Below are positions 54,090-62,726 of a stretch of 64,000 nucleotides of DNA, piece after piece. This DNA comes from Agrococcus jejuensis (GTDB lineage Bacteria; Actinomycetota; Actinomycetes; Actinomycetales; Microbacteriaceae). The position numbers were made by a program, and so were the translations under genes. A model generated the notes under the pieces. It did no database searches and was not told where the DNA came from. It worked only from the letters and a program-made list of their open reading frames with translations. Every line of letters begins with the position of its first letter. Position 1 is the stretch's first letter. Location: contig NZ_LT629695.1 in assembly GCF_900099705.1 (NCBI RefSeq), positions 2,976,001 through 3,040,000 on the forward strand, in the 5' to 3' direction.

Positions 54090-55010
54090 GTGACGTCGCC
54101 CGCCCCTGCCTCCTCCACCGCCGCCCGCCCGCTCGTGCTCGTCGCCGCTGCGGTGACGGTGCTGCTGTGGGCGTTCGCGTTCGTCGCGATCCGCGCCGTG
54201 GGCGATGAGCTGTCTCCCGGTCCGCTCGCGCTCGTGCGGCTGGGATCGGCGCTGCCGGTGCTGCTCGTGATCGCCGCCGTCGTGCGCCCGGCGTTCCCGC
54301 GCGGGCGCGGCCTCGCGCTCGTGCTCGCGTACGGCGTCGCGTGGTTCGCGGCGTACACGGTCGTGCTCAACTGGGCCGAGCACCACCTCGACGCCGGCAC
54401 CGCTGCGATGCTCGTCAACGTGGCGCCGTTGCTCGTCGCCGTCGTCGCGGGCTTCACGTTCGGCGAGGGCTTCCCTCGGCCGCTCGTCGTCGGGCTCGTC
54501 GTCGCGTTCGCGGGCGTCGTGCTCATCGCGCTCGGCTCGCGCGGCGCCCCCACGATCGACGGGCTCGGCATCGCGCTCGGCCTGCTCGCCGCCGTGCTCT
54601 ACGCCGCGGGCGTGCTCACGCAGAAGGTCGCGCTGCGCACCGTCGAGCCCGTCGCGGCGACCTGGGTCGGCTGCGCCGCGGGGCTGCTCGCGACGCTGCC
54701 GTTCGCGCCGCAGGCGTTCGGCGAGCTGCAGTCGGCGTCGACGGGTGCGATCGTGGCGGCCCTCGCGCTCGGCGTCGGCTCGACGGCCATCGCCTTCTCG
54801 ACGTGGGCGTACGTGCTGCAGCACTCCGGCGCGGGCCCCGCCGCGGCGACGACCCTCGTCGTGCCTGCGCTCGCGACGCTCATCGCGTGGCTCGTGCTCG
54901 GCGAGGTGCCGACGCTGCTCGCGCTGATCGGCGGCGCGCTCGCGCTCGGCGGCGTGACGATCTCGCGGCTGCGCCCACGGCGTCGTGCGCGCGGGGTCGT
55001 CGCGCCCTGA
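54090..55010 (+). CDS. EamA-family (DMT) transporter
   Basis: A 306-residue protein with ten membrane helices in two five-helix EamA repeats: LLWAFAFVAIRAVGDELSPG begins the first and LGLLAAVLYAAGVLTQK the second. Each half ends in a conserved proline-rich P-x-x-x-x-x-x-A-x-x-x-GE pattern (VNVAPLLVAVVAGFTFGE; VVPALATLIAWLVLGE). Drug/metabolite exporters, often for amino acids. The GTG at 54090 is chosen because the upstream extension is not membrane-like. Confidence 0.88.
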   Translation: MTSPAPASSTAARPLVLVAAAVTVLLWAFAFVAIRAVGDELSPGPLALVRLGSALPVLLVIAAVVRPAFPRGRGLALVLAYGVAWFAAYTVVLNWAEHHLDAGTAAMLVNVAPLLVAVVAGFTFGEGFPRPLVVGLVVAFAGVVLIALGSRGAPTIDGLGIALGLLAAVLYAAGVLTQKVALRTVEPVAATWVGCAAGLLATLPFAPQAFGELQSASTGAIVAALALGVGSTAIAFSTWAYVLQHSGAGPAAATTLVVPALATLIAWLVLGEVPTLLALIGGALALGGVTISRLRPRRRARGVVAP

Positions 55011-55199
55011 GCCGCCCGTTGGCCCCCACCAGCTGGTCGAGGAGGCCCCGAGCCCTAGGGCGAGGAGCCGTTACGAGACCACGCGACGTGCTCGCTCGAA
55101 GCGACCACGCGCATGGCTGGGCAGGAGCGGCGTTCGCGTGGTCTCGTGACGCGTGCTCGCTGCGCTCGCACGCTCCTCGACCGGCTGGTGGGGGGACGG
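55011..55199. repeat. Nested palindromic intergenic element
   Basis: The gap between convergent genes is nearly all palindrome. Outer arms at 55023-55044 and 55173-55194 share the CCAC-CAG-TGGTCGAGGAG pattern, and inner arms at 55071-55086 and 55134-55149 share ACGAGACCACGCGA. Elements with TCGAGGAG ends occur between genes of many Microbacteriaceae. It may act as a bidirectional terminator or be a mobile non-autonomous repeat. Confidence 0.65.
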
Positions 55200-56684
55200 T
55201 CAGCGGGCGGGCGTCGCCGCGGGCGGCTCCTCGGCGGCCTCGGCGACCGGCTCCGGGTCTGCGAACGCCAGGCGAGGCACCGCCACGAGCGCTGCCGCCG
55301 CGATGAGCGCCGTGACGCCGCAGACGATCCACACGGTCACGTAGCCGCCGATCGACGCTGCAGTGCCCACGGCACCCGCGGCGAGCACGATCGCGAAGAT
55401 CGACGACGCGAACGAGCCGCCGATGGTCTTCGTCGTGTTCGTGAGGGCCGTCGCGACGCCCGTCTGCCCACGCGGTGCCGCAGCCGCTGCAGCGGCGGGC
55501 ATGGCGCCGACGAGCGCACCGCATCCGATGCCCGCGACGACGAGGCACGCGAGCACCTCGACGAGCGTGCCGTGGAAGGCGACGAGGGCGAGGTAGCCGA
55601 CGCCGACGAGCGCCGCAGCGACGATGAGCAGCAGCCGCGGGCGGATGCGCCTCGAGAGCACCGCGAGCAGGATCGCGCCGACGATGAGCGCCAGCAGGTA
55701 CACGCCGATGACGATCGACCGGCCGCTCGCGTCGAGGCCGAGGCCGTAGCCGACCTCGTCGGGGTCGGTGCCTGCGTACGTCGCGAGCGGCGTCTGCGCG
55801 CCGAGCAGGCTCACGCCCACGAGGCCGGCGGTGAGCTGCACGGGCCACATCTCGGGGCGTCGCAGCACGCGCAGGTCGATCGCGGGGTCGGGGCGACGCA
55901 GCACCCACCGACCGAAGGGCAGCACGAGCAGCAGGCCGACGCCCACGAGGATCCACGGCACGGGGGAGCCCGCACCCATGAGGCGCAGGAACGTGAGGCC
56001 CGACGTGACGGTGAGCAGCGACAGGGCGAGCAGCGAGAAGCCGACGGCGTCGAGCGACCGGTCGGGGAGGGGCTCGGACTCCGGCACGCCGAACCAGATC
56101 GCGGGCAGCAGCAGCGTGACGAACACGGCGGGCACGAGCAGCGTCGGCACCATCGCCTCGCCGAATGCCGCGTGGGCGCGCGCGGCGCCGAGCGCGCCGA
56201 GGATCGCGCCGGTCTCGAGGCCGACGACGAGCAGGCCCGCCGCGCGCCGCGTCTCCGACGCGGCACGGCCCGTACGGCGTCCGCGATCGAAGATGAGCGC
56301 GATCTCGAGCGGCAGCCACACGGCGTAGATGCCCTGCAGCGAGAAGGCGATGAGGTAGCTCCAGAAGTCGCCAGCGAACGCCATCCACCAGCTCGCGCCC
56401 GCGACGACGATCGTCGAGCCGAGCAGCACCTTCTTGTGCCCGTGCATGTCGCCGAGCTTCGCGAGCACCGGCACCATGAGCGCCGACAGCAGCAGCTGCC
56501 CGGCCTCGAACCAGTTGAGGTCCGCATCCGCGATCGACAGATGCCGGGCGATCTCCGTCGAGATCGTCACGTAGTAGCCCTGCAGCATGCCGCTGACGAG
56601 CTCCACGCACACGAGCCAGCCGACGAGCGCGACCGGGATGGCGGTGCGGAGCGACGATCCCCGCAGCGACGTGCCCCTCACCAT
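55200..56684 (-). CDS. MFS transporter (14-helix, EmrB/QacA-like)
   Basis: A 494-residue protein with about fourteen membrane helices. ADLNWFEAGQLLLSALMVPVL, then AKLGDMHGHKKVLL (motif A loop) and WMAFAGDFWSYL fit the drug:H+ antiporter DHA2 group. The C-terminal tail is Pro/Ala-rich and cytoplasmic. Substrate unknown. It is divergent from yceD. Confidence 0.85.
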   Translation of the reverse strand: MVRGTSLRGSSLRTAIPVALVGWLVCVELVSGMLQGYYVTISTEIARHLSIADADLNWFEAGQLLLSALMVPVLAKLGDMHGHKKVLLGSTIVVAGASWWMAFAGDFWSYLIAFSLQGIYAVWLPLEIALIFDRGRRTGRAASETRRAAGLLVVGLETGAILGALGAARAHAAFGEAMVPTLLVPAVFVTLLLPAIWFGVPESEPLPDRSLDAVGFSLLALSLLTVTSGLTFLRLMGAGSPVPWILVGVGLLLVLPFGRWVLRRPDPAIDLRVLRRPEMWPVQLTAGLVGVSLLGAQTPLATYAGTDPDEVGYGLGLDASGRSIVIGVYLLALIVGAILLAVLSRRIRPRLLLIVAAALVGVGYLALVAFHGTLVEVLACLVVAGIGCGALVGAMPAAAAAAAPRGQTGVATALTNTTKTIGGSFASSIFAIVLAAGAVGTAASIGGYVTVWIVCGVTALIAAAALVAVPRLAFADPEPVAEAAEEPPAATPAR

Positions 56685-56738
56685 GCGCGCATCCTCGCAC
56701 GCCGTGCGGCGGTGCACCTGGAAGGGCGCGCGGCCTCG

Positions 56739-56744
56739 TAGGCT
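56739..56744 (+). promoter_or_regulatory. -10 box (TAGGCT) of the yceD-rpmF-rnc operon
   Basis: TAGGCT ends six bases before the GTG at 56751, giving a leaderless operon. Confidence 0.5.
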
Positions 56745-56750
56745 GGTCAC

Positions 56751-57302
56751 GTGTCCGCACATGCAACGCCCTTCCAGATCGGCATCCGCGATCTCGTCGG
56801 CAAGCCGGGCCAGATGCGCGAGCACGAGCTCGAGGCTGCATTCGCCGACCGCGTCGGAGAGGGGCTCGCCGCCGTGGCGACCTCCGAGACCGTCGCGATC
56901 GACGTGCGTCTCGAGAGCGTGCACGAGGGCATCCTCGCCACCGGCGTCGCGAGCGTGACGGCCGATGCCGAGTGCTCTCGATGCCTGGTGCGATTCCGCC
57001 TGCCTGTCGAAGTCGACTTCATCGAGCTGTTCGCGTATGATCGCTCGGAGGATTCCGAGTTCCAGGTAGTCGATGATGCCATCGACCTGGAGCAGGTCGT
57101 CCGGGATGCGGTGGTGCTGGCACTGCCGTTCAACCCCGTCGACCGGCCTGACTGCGCAGGTCTCGACCCCGTCACGGGGGAGCGACTCGCGCCTGGGACG
57201 GAATGGAGCCCGCCCGAGCAGCTCGACCCGAGATGGGCTGCCCTGGCTGGACTCCTCGATGACGAAGAGGCCGCGCAGACGCGCGCGCCCGAGAAGGAGT
57301 AG
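56751..57302 (+). CDS. yceD: YceD-family (DUF177) protein
   Basis: A 183-residue protein. The paired-cysteine motif CSRCL in the middle and the late [13 protein letters not shown] are the DUF177/YceD signature. The gene nearly always precedes rpmF and the protein is linked to ribosome or rRNA maturation. The GTG start follows TAGGCT by six bases. rpmF begins two bases after its stop. Confidence 0.9.
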   Translation: MSAHATPFQIGIRDLVGKPGQMREHELEAAFADRVGEGLAAVATSETVAIDVRLESVHEGILATGVASVTADAECSRCLVRFRLPVEVDFIELFAYDRSEDSEFQVVDDAIDLEQVVRDAVVLALPFNPVDRPDCAGLDPVTGERLAPGTEWSPPEQLDPRWAALAGLLDDEEAAQTRAPEKE

Positions 57303-57304
57303 CC

Positions 57305-57508
57305 ATGGCAGTTCCCAAGCGGAAGAAGTCGCGTGCCAACACGCACTCGCGCCGTTCGCAGTGGAAGGCTTCGGTCCCCACGCTCGTGAAGACGGTCGAG
57401 AACGGCCGTACGGTCTACAGCCTCCCGCACCGCGCCCGCGTGGTCGAGGACTCGGCTGGCACGCCGCTCTTCATGGAGTACAAGGGCCGCAAGGTCGCCG
57501 ACGTCTGA
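57305..57508 (+). CDS. rpmF: 50S ribosomal protein bL32
   Basis: A 67-residue protein starting [20 protein letters not shown], the bL32 N-terminus. The zinc-binding cysteines of some bL32 forms are absent, so this is the zinc-independent form common in actinobacteria. Its TGA overlaps the rnc ATG by one base. Confidence 0.95.
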   Translation: MAVPKRKKSRANTHSRRSQWKASVPTLVKTVENGRTVYSLPHRARVVEDSAGTPLFMEYKGRKVADV

Positions 57509-58212
57509 TGACGTCTGATCGGGTGGACGCCCACGCCGATCTCCACGCCTGGCTCGGGGTCGACATCGACCCCGAGCTCTTGGCGTTGGCGCTGACGCAT
57601 CGTTCGTACGCGTTCGAGCACGGCGGCATCCCGACGAACGAGCGTCTCGAGTTCCTCGGCGACACGATCCTCGGACAGGCGATCACGATCGAGCTGTTCG
57701 ATCGGCACCCCGACGTGTCGGAGGGCGAGCTCGCGAAGCGCCGCGCCGGCGTCGTGTCGACCGTCGCGCTCGCCGACGTCGCCCGCACCATCGGCCTCGG
57801 GCAGCACCTGCTGCTCGGCCGCGGCGAGGAGACGACGGGCGGTCGCGACAAGTCGTCGATCCTCGCCGACGCCCTCGAGGCGATCTTCGGCGCGGCGTTC
57901 CTGTCGCTCGGCCACGAGGCGTCGGCGCAGCTCGTGCTGCGCCTCGTCGGGCCGCTGCTCGACGACCCCGAGCGCTCGGGCGCCGCGCTCGACCCGAAGA
58001 CGCACCTGCAGGAGCTCGCCGCCCGCCTCGAGCGCGGCAGCCCCGAGTACGCGATCGACGCGACGGGTCCCGATCACGCGCGCACGTTCACGGCGACGGT
58101 GAGCCTCGACGGCGAGCCGATCGCGACGGGTGCGGGCACGAGCAAGAAGGCCGCCGAGATGTCGGCTGCGCTCACGGCGTGGACGCAGCTGCACGACGCC
58201 GTCGACGCGTGA
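57508..58212 (+). CDS. rnc: Ribonuclease III
   Basis: A 234-residue double-strand RNA endonuclease. The signature NERLEFLGD (residues 44-52) and the second acidic motif DALEAIFGA form the metal site. The C-terminal dsRNA-binding domain (DPKTHLQELAARL to SKKAAEMSAA) is complete. It acts in rRNA processing and follows rpmF directly. Confidence 0.96.
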   Translation: MTSDRVDAHADLHAWLGVDIDPELLALALTHRSYAFEHGGIPTNERLEFLGDTILGQAITIELFDRHPDVSEGELAKRRAGVVSTVALADVARTIGLGQHLLLGRGEETTGGRDKSSILADALEAIFGAAFLSLGHEASAQLVLRLVGPLLDDPERSGAALDPKTHLQELAARLERGSPEYAIDATGPDHARTFTATVSLDGEPIATGAGTSKKAAEMSAALTAWTQLHDAVDA

Positions 58213-58224
58213 GCGTCGGCCAGC

Positions 58225-59085
58225 ATGCCTGAGCTGCCCGAGGTCGAGGTCGTGCGCCTCGGGCTCGCTCCCGCAGTCGACGGCGCGACCGTCGCGGGCG
58301 TCGAGGTGCTCGACGACCGCTCCGTCGCCCGCCACGACTCCGGCGCACGCGACTTCGAGGCGACGCTGCTCGGCCGCACCATGGCGACGCCGCAGCGTCG
58401 CGGCAAGTTCCTCTGGGTGCCGCTCGACGACGACCGTGCGCTCTCGATCCACCTCGGCATGTCCGGTCAGGTGCTGCTGCGCGAGCCCGGCGCTCCGCTC
58501 GATCGGCACACGCGCGTGCGGATGCTGCTCGAGCATCCGCTGCACGGCACGCTCGCGGTGCACTTCGCCGACCAGCGCATCTTCGGCTCGATGTCGGTGC
58601 GCCCGCTCGTCGACGGCGTGCCCGACCACGCGACGCACATCGCGCTCGACCCGCTCCACGCCGACTTCGACGCGGATGCGGTCGTCGCGCGACTGCGCAC
58701 GCGCAGGCAGGGCGTGAAGGCGGCGATCCTCGACCAGCAGCTCGTGTCGGGCGTCGGGAACATCTACGCCGACGAGGCGCTGTGGCGTTCCCGTCTGCAC
58801 TACCTGACGCCCGCCGAGCGGCTCACGCGCGGCCGGGCGCGCGAGCTGCTCGCGGAGGTGCAGGGCGTGCTCGAGCGCGCGCTCACCGAGGGCGGCACGT
58901 CGTTCGACGCGCAGTACGTCAACGTGAACGGCGAGTCGGGCTACTTCTCGCGCAGCCTGCAGGCGTACGGCCAGGAGGGCCGCCCGTGCGCGCGCTGCGG
59001 CACCCTCATCGTGCGCGAGTCGTGGTCGAACCGCTCGTCGTACCGCTGCCCGCGCTGCCAGCGCCGGCCGCGCGGCATCGCCTGA
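58225..59085 (+). CDS. mutM: Formamidopyrimidine-DNA glycosylase
   Basis: A 286-residue base-excision enzyme removing 8-oxoguanine. The N-terminus is Pro2-Glu3 (MPELPEVE), Lys in RRGKFLW is the conserved lysine, the helix-two-turn-helix has DQQLVSGVGNIYADEAL, and the C-terminal zinc finger has CARC and CPRC. It begins 12 bases after rnc. In most actinobacteria smc follows, but here five leftward genes intervene. Confidence 0.96.
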   Translation: MPELPEVEVVRLGLAPAVDGATVAGVEVLDDRSVARHDSGARDFEATLLGRTMATPQRRGKFLWVPLDDDRALSIHLGMSGQVLLREPGAPLDRHTRVRMLLEHPLHGTLAVHFADQRIFGSMSVRPLVDGVPDHATHIALDPLHADFDADAVVARLRTRRQGVKAAILDQQLVSGVGNIYADEALWRSRLHYLTPAERLTRGRARELLAEVQGVLERALTEGGTSFDAQYVNVNGESGYFSRSLQAYGQEGRPCARCGTLIVRESWSNRSSYRCPRCQRRPRGIA

Positions 59086-59108
59086 CGACGCGCAGAGCCG
59101 GACACGCG

Positions 59109-60515
59109 TCAGCGGCGCAGCAGCAGCCTGCGGATGACCTCGCGCTTGCCGTCGGTGATCGGCGGGAAGACGAGCGCGAGCGTCTCGGGGTGCGTCGGCT
59201 TCGCCAGCACGGCCTTCGCGTGGCTGAAGAGGTCGAACGAGCGACGGCCGTGGTACGCGCCGTGGCCGCTCGCACCGACGCCGCCGAACGGCAGGCCGCG
59301 CACCATGATGTGCGCGACCGCGACGTTGCGGCCGAACGCGCCCGACGTCGTCACGCGCTCGAGGCGATCGAGCACGCTGCGGTCGCCGAACGCGTACAGG
59401 GCGAGCGGCTTCGGGCGCTCGCGCTGCAGCGCGACGAACGCATCCACGCCCGCGAGCGGCACGATCGGCAGGATCGGGCCGAACGTCTCCTCGGTGACGG
59501 CGGGCGCGTCGAGCGCGACGTCGCCCAGCAGCGTCGGCGCGACGTAGCGGTCGGCGGCGTCGACGTCGCCGCCCACGATCGCCGTGCCGTCGCCGAGACG
59601 CTCGGCGACGCGCTCGAGGTGCGCCTGCGACACCATGCGGCCGTAGTCGGGGGAGGTGCGCGGCTCGGGATGCTGCTCGGCGATCGCCGCACGCAGCTCG
59701 GCGACGAGCGCATCCCGCACCGAGGCGTCGACGAAGACGTGGTTCGGCGCGACGCACGTCTGACCGGCGTTGAGCAGCTTCGCCCACACGATGCGTCGGG
59801 CGGCGATCGCCAGGTCGGCCGTGCGGTCGACCCACACGGGGCACGCGCCGCCGAGCTCGAGCACCGTCGGCGTGAGGTGCTCGGCCGCGGCATGCGCCAC
59901 GATGCGGCCCACGCGCTCGCCGCCCGTGTAGAAGATGTGGTCCCAGCGCTGCGCGAGCAGGGCGGATGCGACGTCGGCGCCGCCCGTGACGACGCGCACG
60001 GCGCGCTCGTCGAGGTAGGCGGGGGCGAGCTCGGCGAGCAGCTGCGCCGTCGCGGGTGCGAGCTCCGACGGCTTCATCACGACGGCGTCGCCGGCCGCGA
60101 GCGCACCGACGACCGGCGCGAGCTGCAGCTGCAGCGGGTAGTTCCACGGCGCGATGATCAACGCCACCCCGAGTGGCTCGGGTCGCACGTGCGCGAGCGC
60201 CGGCTGCAGCGAGAGCGGAGCGACCACGGGCTTCGCGCGCATCCACCGACCGACGTTCGCACGCGCGTGGCGCGCCTCGTCGAGCACGAGGGCCACCTCG
60301 CTCACGTGCGTCTCGTCTGCCGACTTGCCGAGGTCGGTCGCGAGCGCGCGCTCCCACAGCGACAGGTTCTGCGTGAGCATGCGCGTCAGGCCGTCGAGCT
60401 GGGCGCGACGCCACGCCGCAGAGCGCGTGCGACCGCTCGTCACCGCCTCGCGCAGGTCGGCCGCGAGGGTCGGCGACACGGGCGGCGCGGCGGGGGCGGG
60501 GGCCTTCGGCGTCAT
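59109..60515 (-). CDS. Aldehyde dehydrogenase (class 3-like)
   Basis: A 468-residue NAD(P)-dependent aldehyde dehydrogenase. NYPLQLQLAPVVGALAAGDAVVMKPSE-type cofactor region, Glu in LELGGACP and catalytic Cys in NAGQTCVAPNH are present, and the C-terminal GLPFGGVGASGHGAYHG matches ALDH3-type enzymes. Substrate unknown; long-chain or aromatic aldehydes are typical. TAGCAT lies seven bases before the ATG. Confidence 0.92.
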   Translation of the reverse strand: MTPKAPAPAAPPVSPTLAADLREAVTSGRTRSAAWRRAQLDGLTRMLTQNLSLWERALATDLGKSADETHVSEVALVLDEARHARANVGRWMRAKPVVAPLSLQPALAHVRPEPLGVALIIAPWNYPLQLQLAPVVGALAAGDAVVMKPSELAPATAQLLAELAPAYLDERAVRVVTGGADVASALLAQRWDHIFYTGGERVGRIVAHAAAEHLTPTVLELGGACPVWVDRTADLAIAARRIVWAKLLNAGQTCVAPNHVFVDASVRDALVAELRAAIAEQHPEPRTSPDYGRMVSQAHLERVAERLGDGTAIVGGDVDAADRYVAPTLLGDVALDAPAVTEETFGPILPIVPLAGVDAFVALQRERPKPLALYAFGDRSVLDRLERVTTSGAFGRNVAVAHIMVRGLPFGGVGASGHGAYHGRRSFDLFSHAKAVLAKPTHPETLALVFPPITDGKREVIRRLLLRR

Positions 60516-60522
60516 GGCGACG

Positions 60523-60528
60523 ATGCTA
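60523..60528 (-). promoter_or_regulatory. -10 box (TAGCAT) of the aldehyde dehydrogenase gene
   Basis: TAGCAT on the minus strand, seven bases before the ATG at 60515 and in the three bases-wide gap after the GNAT run. Confidence 0.4.
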
Positions 60529-61644
60529 GGCGGCGCTGCCCTGCGCAGCCTGTGTCCCGGCGGGCGGCGACGCGGCGACGCGCTGCCAGCCCGCCTCGTA
60601 GCCGATGGCGCGGAATCCCATCGCCTCGTTGACGGCGAGCATCGGGCGGTTCTCCTCGGCGTTCCACGTCATGACGCGCGCGCGCTGCGGCTCGGCCGCC
60701 ACGACCTGGCGCAGGTTCGCGATCTTCACGAGCATCCCGAGGCGGTGCCCGCGGTGCTCGGCGTGCACGAGCGTGTCCTCCTGGTCGATCGGCCGCTCGG
60801 GCTCGACGGGCGTCGACAGCGACGAGTAGGCGGCGAGCACGCCGGATGCGCGGTGGCGCGCGACCGTCGTCCACATCGTGCGGCCCTGCGCCGCATCCGC
60901 CGCCTCGGCGCGCACGAGCCGGTCGGCATCCCACGCCTCCTCGTCGACGTCGAGGTCGGCGCTCGGCGCATCCGTCGACATGCGGGCCCGCAGCGCCGCC
61001 ATGGCGTCGCGATGCTCGGGCGGCGTCGACCCGCGCCAGGCGAGGAGGTCGTAGTCGGTGGCGTGCGGCCGGGCCGCGGCCTCGAGCGCGTCGAGGTCGG
61101 CCGCGCCGTCGAGCCGCAGCTCGCTCACCCGCTCGACCTGCTCGAGGCGGAAGCCGCGCGCGAGCGCGAAGCGCGTCTCCGCCGCGTCGGCAGGGATGGC
61201 ACCGAATCCCGTCGGCGGCGCGATCGTCGCACCCGTCGCCGGACGGTGATCGATCCACGCCTGGATCGTCGTGCGCCCCTCGGCCTCGAGCCGCGCGAGC
61301 GCCGCATCCCACAGCGCCGCGCCCACGCCGCGACGGCGCGCGCTCGGCAGCACGAGGATGCTCGCCGAGCCCACGTGCAGCCCCTCGTGCACGCCCCACG
61401 ACAGCACGGCGCGGCCCACGTGCTCGCCATCGAGCCACGCGCCGAGGAACACGAGCCGCTCGTCGTCCTGATGCTGCGCCTGTCCCAGCGACTCGGCAGG
61501 CGTGAGGATGAGCGCGTCGTCGCCGTGCCACGTGTCCACGACGACGGCGTTGCGCACTGCGATGGATGCGCGCAGCTCGCGCCCCGCAGCCGACTCCTCG
61601 TCCCACGTGGCGGGCAGCGCGAGCTCGCGGACCTCGATCGTCAC
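60526..61644 (-). CDS. Two-domain GNAT acetyltransferase, third of a tandem
   Basis: A 372-residue protein with two GNAT domains. The N-terminal one has the acetyl-CoA motif SARRRGVGAALWDAAL, the C-terminal one EHRGHRLGMLVKIANL followed by TWNAEENRPMLAVNEAMGF. This layout resembles actinobacterial GNAT families of unknown substrate (compare mycothiol synthase, also two-domain). The GTG start overlaps the stop of the preceding GNAT (GTGA). Confidence 0.8.
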   Translation of the reverse strand: MTIEVRELALPATWDEESAAGRELRASIAVRNAVVVDTWHGDDALILTPAESLGQAQHQDDERLVFLGAWLDGEHVGRAVLSWGVHEGLHVGSASILVLPSARRRGVGAALWDAALARLEAEGRTTIQAWIDHRPATGATIAPPTGFGAIPADAAETRFALARGFRLEQVERVSELRLDGAADLDALEAAARPHATDYDLLAWRGSTPPEHRDAMAALRARMSTDAPSADLDVDEEAWDADRLVRAEAADAAQGRTMWTTVARHRASGVLAAYSSLSTPVEPERPIDQEDTLVHAEHRGHRLGMLVKIANLRQVVAAEPQRARVMTWNAEENRPMLAVNEAMGFRAIGYEAGWQRVAASPPAGTQAAQGSAA

Positions 61645-62726
61645 GGCGTGCCTCCCCGCACGAGCTGCCATGCGCCGCCGTACCCGATCGCGCGGAAGCC
61701 GAGCGACTCGTTCACGCCGAGCATGGGGCGGTTCTCCTCGGCGTTCCACGTCATGACGCGGGCGCCGTGCGGCACGCGCTCGGCGAGCGCGAGCAGGTTC
61801 GCGACCTTCACGAGCATCCCGAGGCGACGGCCGCGGTGCTCGCCGTGCACGAGCGTGTCGTGCTGGTAGACGGGGCGGTCGGGGCTCGCGACGACGAGCG
61901 TCGTGAACGCGACGAGCTGCCCCGTCGCCTCGTGGATGGCGACGGCGCGCAGCATGTCGCGACCGCGGCGCTCCTCGATCTCCTCGATGCGCTCGACGCG
62001 TCCCGCATCCCACGCCTCCTCCTCGTGGTCGAGGCCCGCGGCCGGCGCGTCGGTCGACATGCGCTGGTGCAGCACGGCGAGCTGCTCGAGCAGCTCGGGC
62101 GGCGTGCGACCCGTCCACGTGCGGATGGCGTAGCCGCGGGCGTGGGGGAGCGCGTCGGCCCGCAGGCGCTCGAGCTGCTCGATCGCGTCTCCGAGACGCA
62201 GCTCGCTCATGCGCTCCACCTGCTCGAGGTGGAACCCGAGGCCGGCGAGGAATCGCACCTCGGGGGCGTCGAGCGGCACGCTGCCGAAGCCCGTCGGCGC
62301 CTCGAGCACGGGACCGTCGGCGGGGCGGTGGTCGACCCACGCCTGCACGGTCGTGCGCCCGTCGGCGTCGAGGATGCCCTCGATCGCGCGCCACACCGCC
62401 GTGCCGACGCCGCGGCGGCGCGCGTCGGGCAGCACGAGCACGTCGACGCCCGCGATGTGCAGCGCCTCGCGTCGCGACAGCTCGACGTAGCCGCGAGCGA
62501 CGAGCCTGCCGTCGAGCCACCCGCCCAGGTAGACGAGTCGCTCGTCGACCTGGCTCGACGCCGTGCCGAAGGCCTCGCGCGGCGTGATGGCGTGCGTCGT
62601 GTCGCCATCCCACCGGTCGGCGATCACGGCGTTGCGCACGCCGATCATCTCGGCGAACGTCGCCCACTCCTCGGTGCCGTCGTCGTAGGCGGCGGGCACC
62701 GCGAGCTCCCGGACCTCGATCGTCAC
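61641..62726 (-). CDS. Two-domain GNAT acetyltransferase, second of a tandem
   Basis: A 361-residue paralogue with the same opening VTIEVREL, N-terminal DARRRGVGTAVWRAI and C-terminal EHRGRRLGMLVKVANL plus TWNAEENRPMLGVNESLGF. It overlaps both neighbours by four bases (GTGA). High similarity to the third copy suggests recent duplication. Confidence 0.8.
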   Translation of the reverse strand: MTIEVRELAVPAAYDDGTEEWATFAEMIGVRNAVIADRWDGDTTHAITPREAFGTASSQVDERLVYLGGWLDGRLVARGYVELSRREALHIAGVDVLVLPDARRRGVGTAVWRAIEGILDADGRTTVQAWVDHRPADGPVLEAPTGFGSVPLDAPEVRFLAGLGFHLEQVERMSELRLGDAIEQLERLRADALPHARGYAIRTWTGRTPPELLEQLAVLHQRMSTDAPAAGLDHEEEAWDAGRVERIEEIEERRGRDMLRAVAIHEATGQLVAFTTLVVASPDRPVYQHDTLVHGEHRGRRLGMLVKVANLLALAERVPHGARVMTWNAEENRPMLGVNESLGFRAIGYGGAWQLVRGGTP

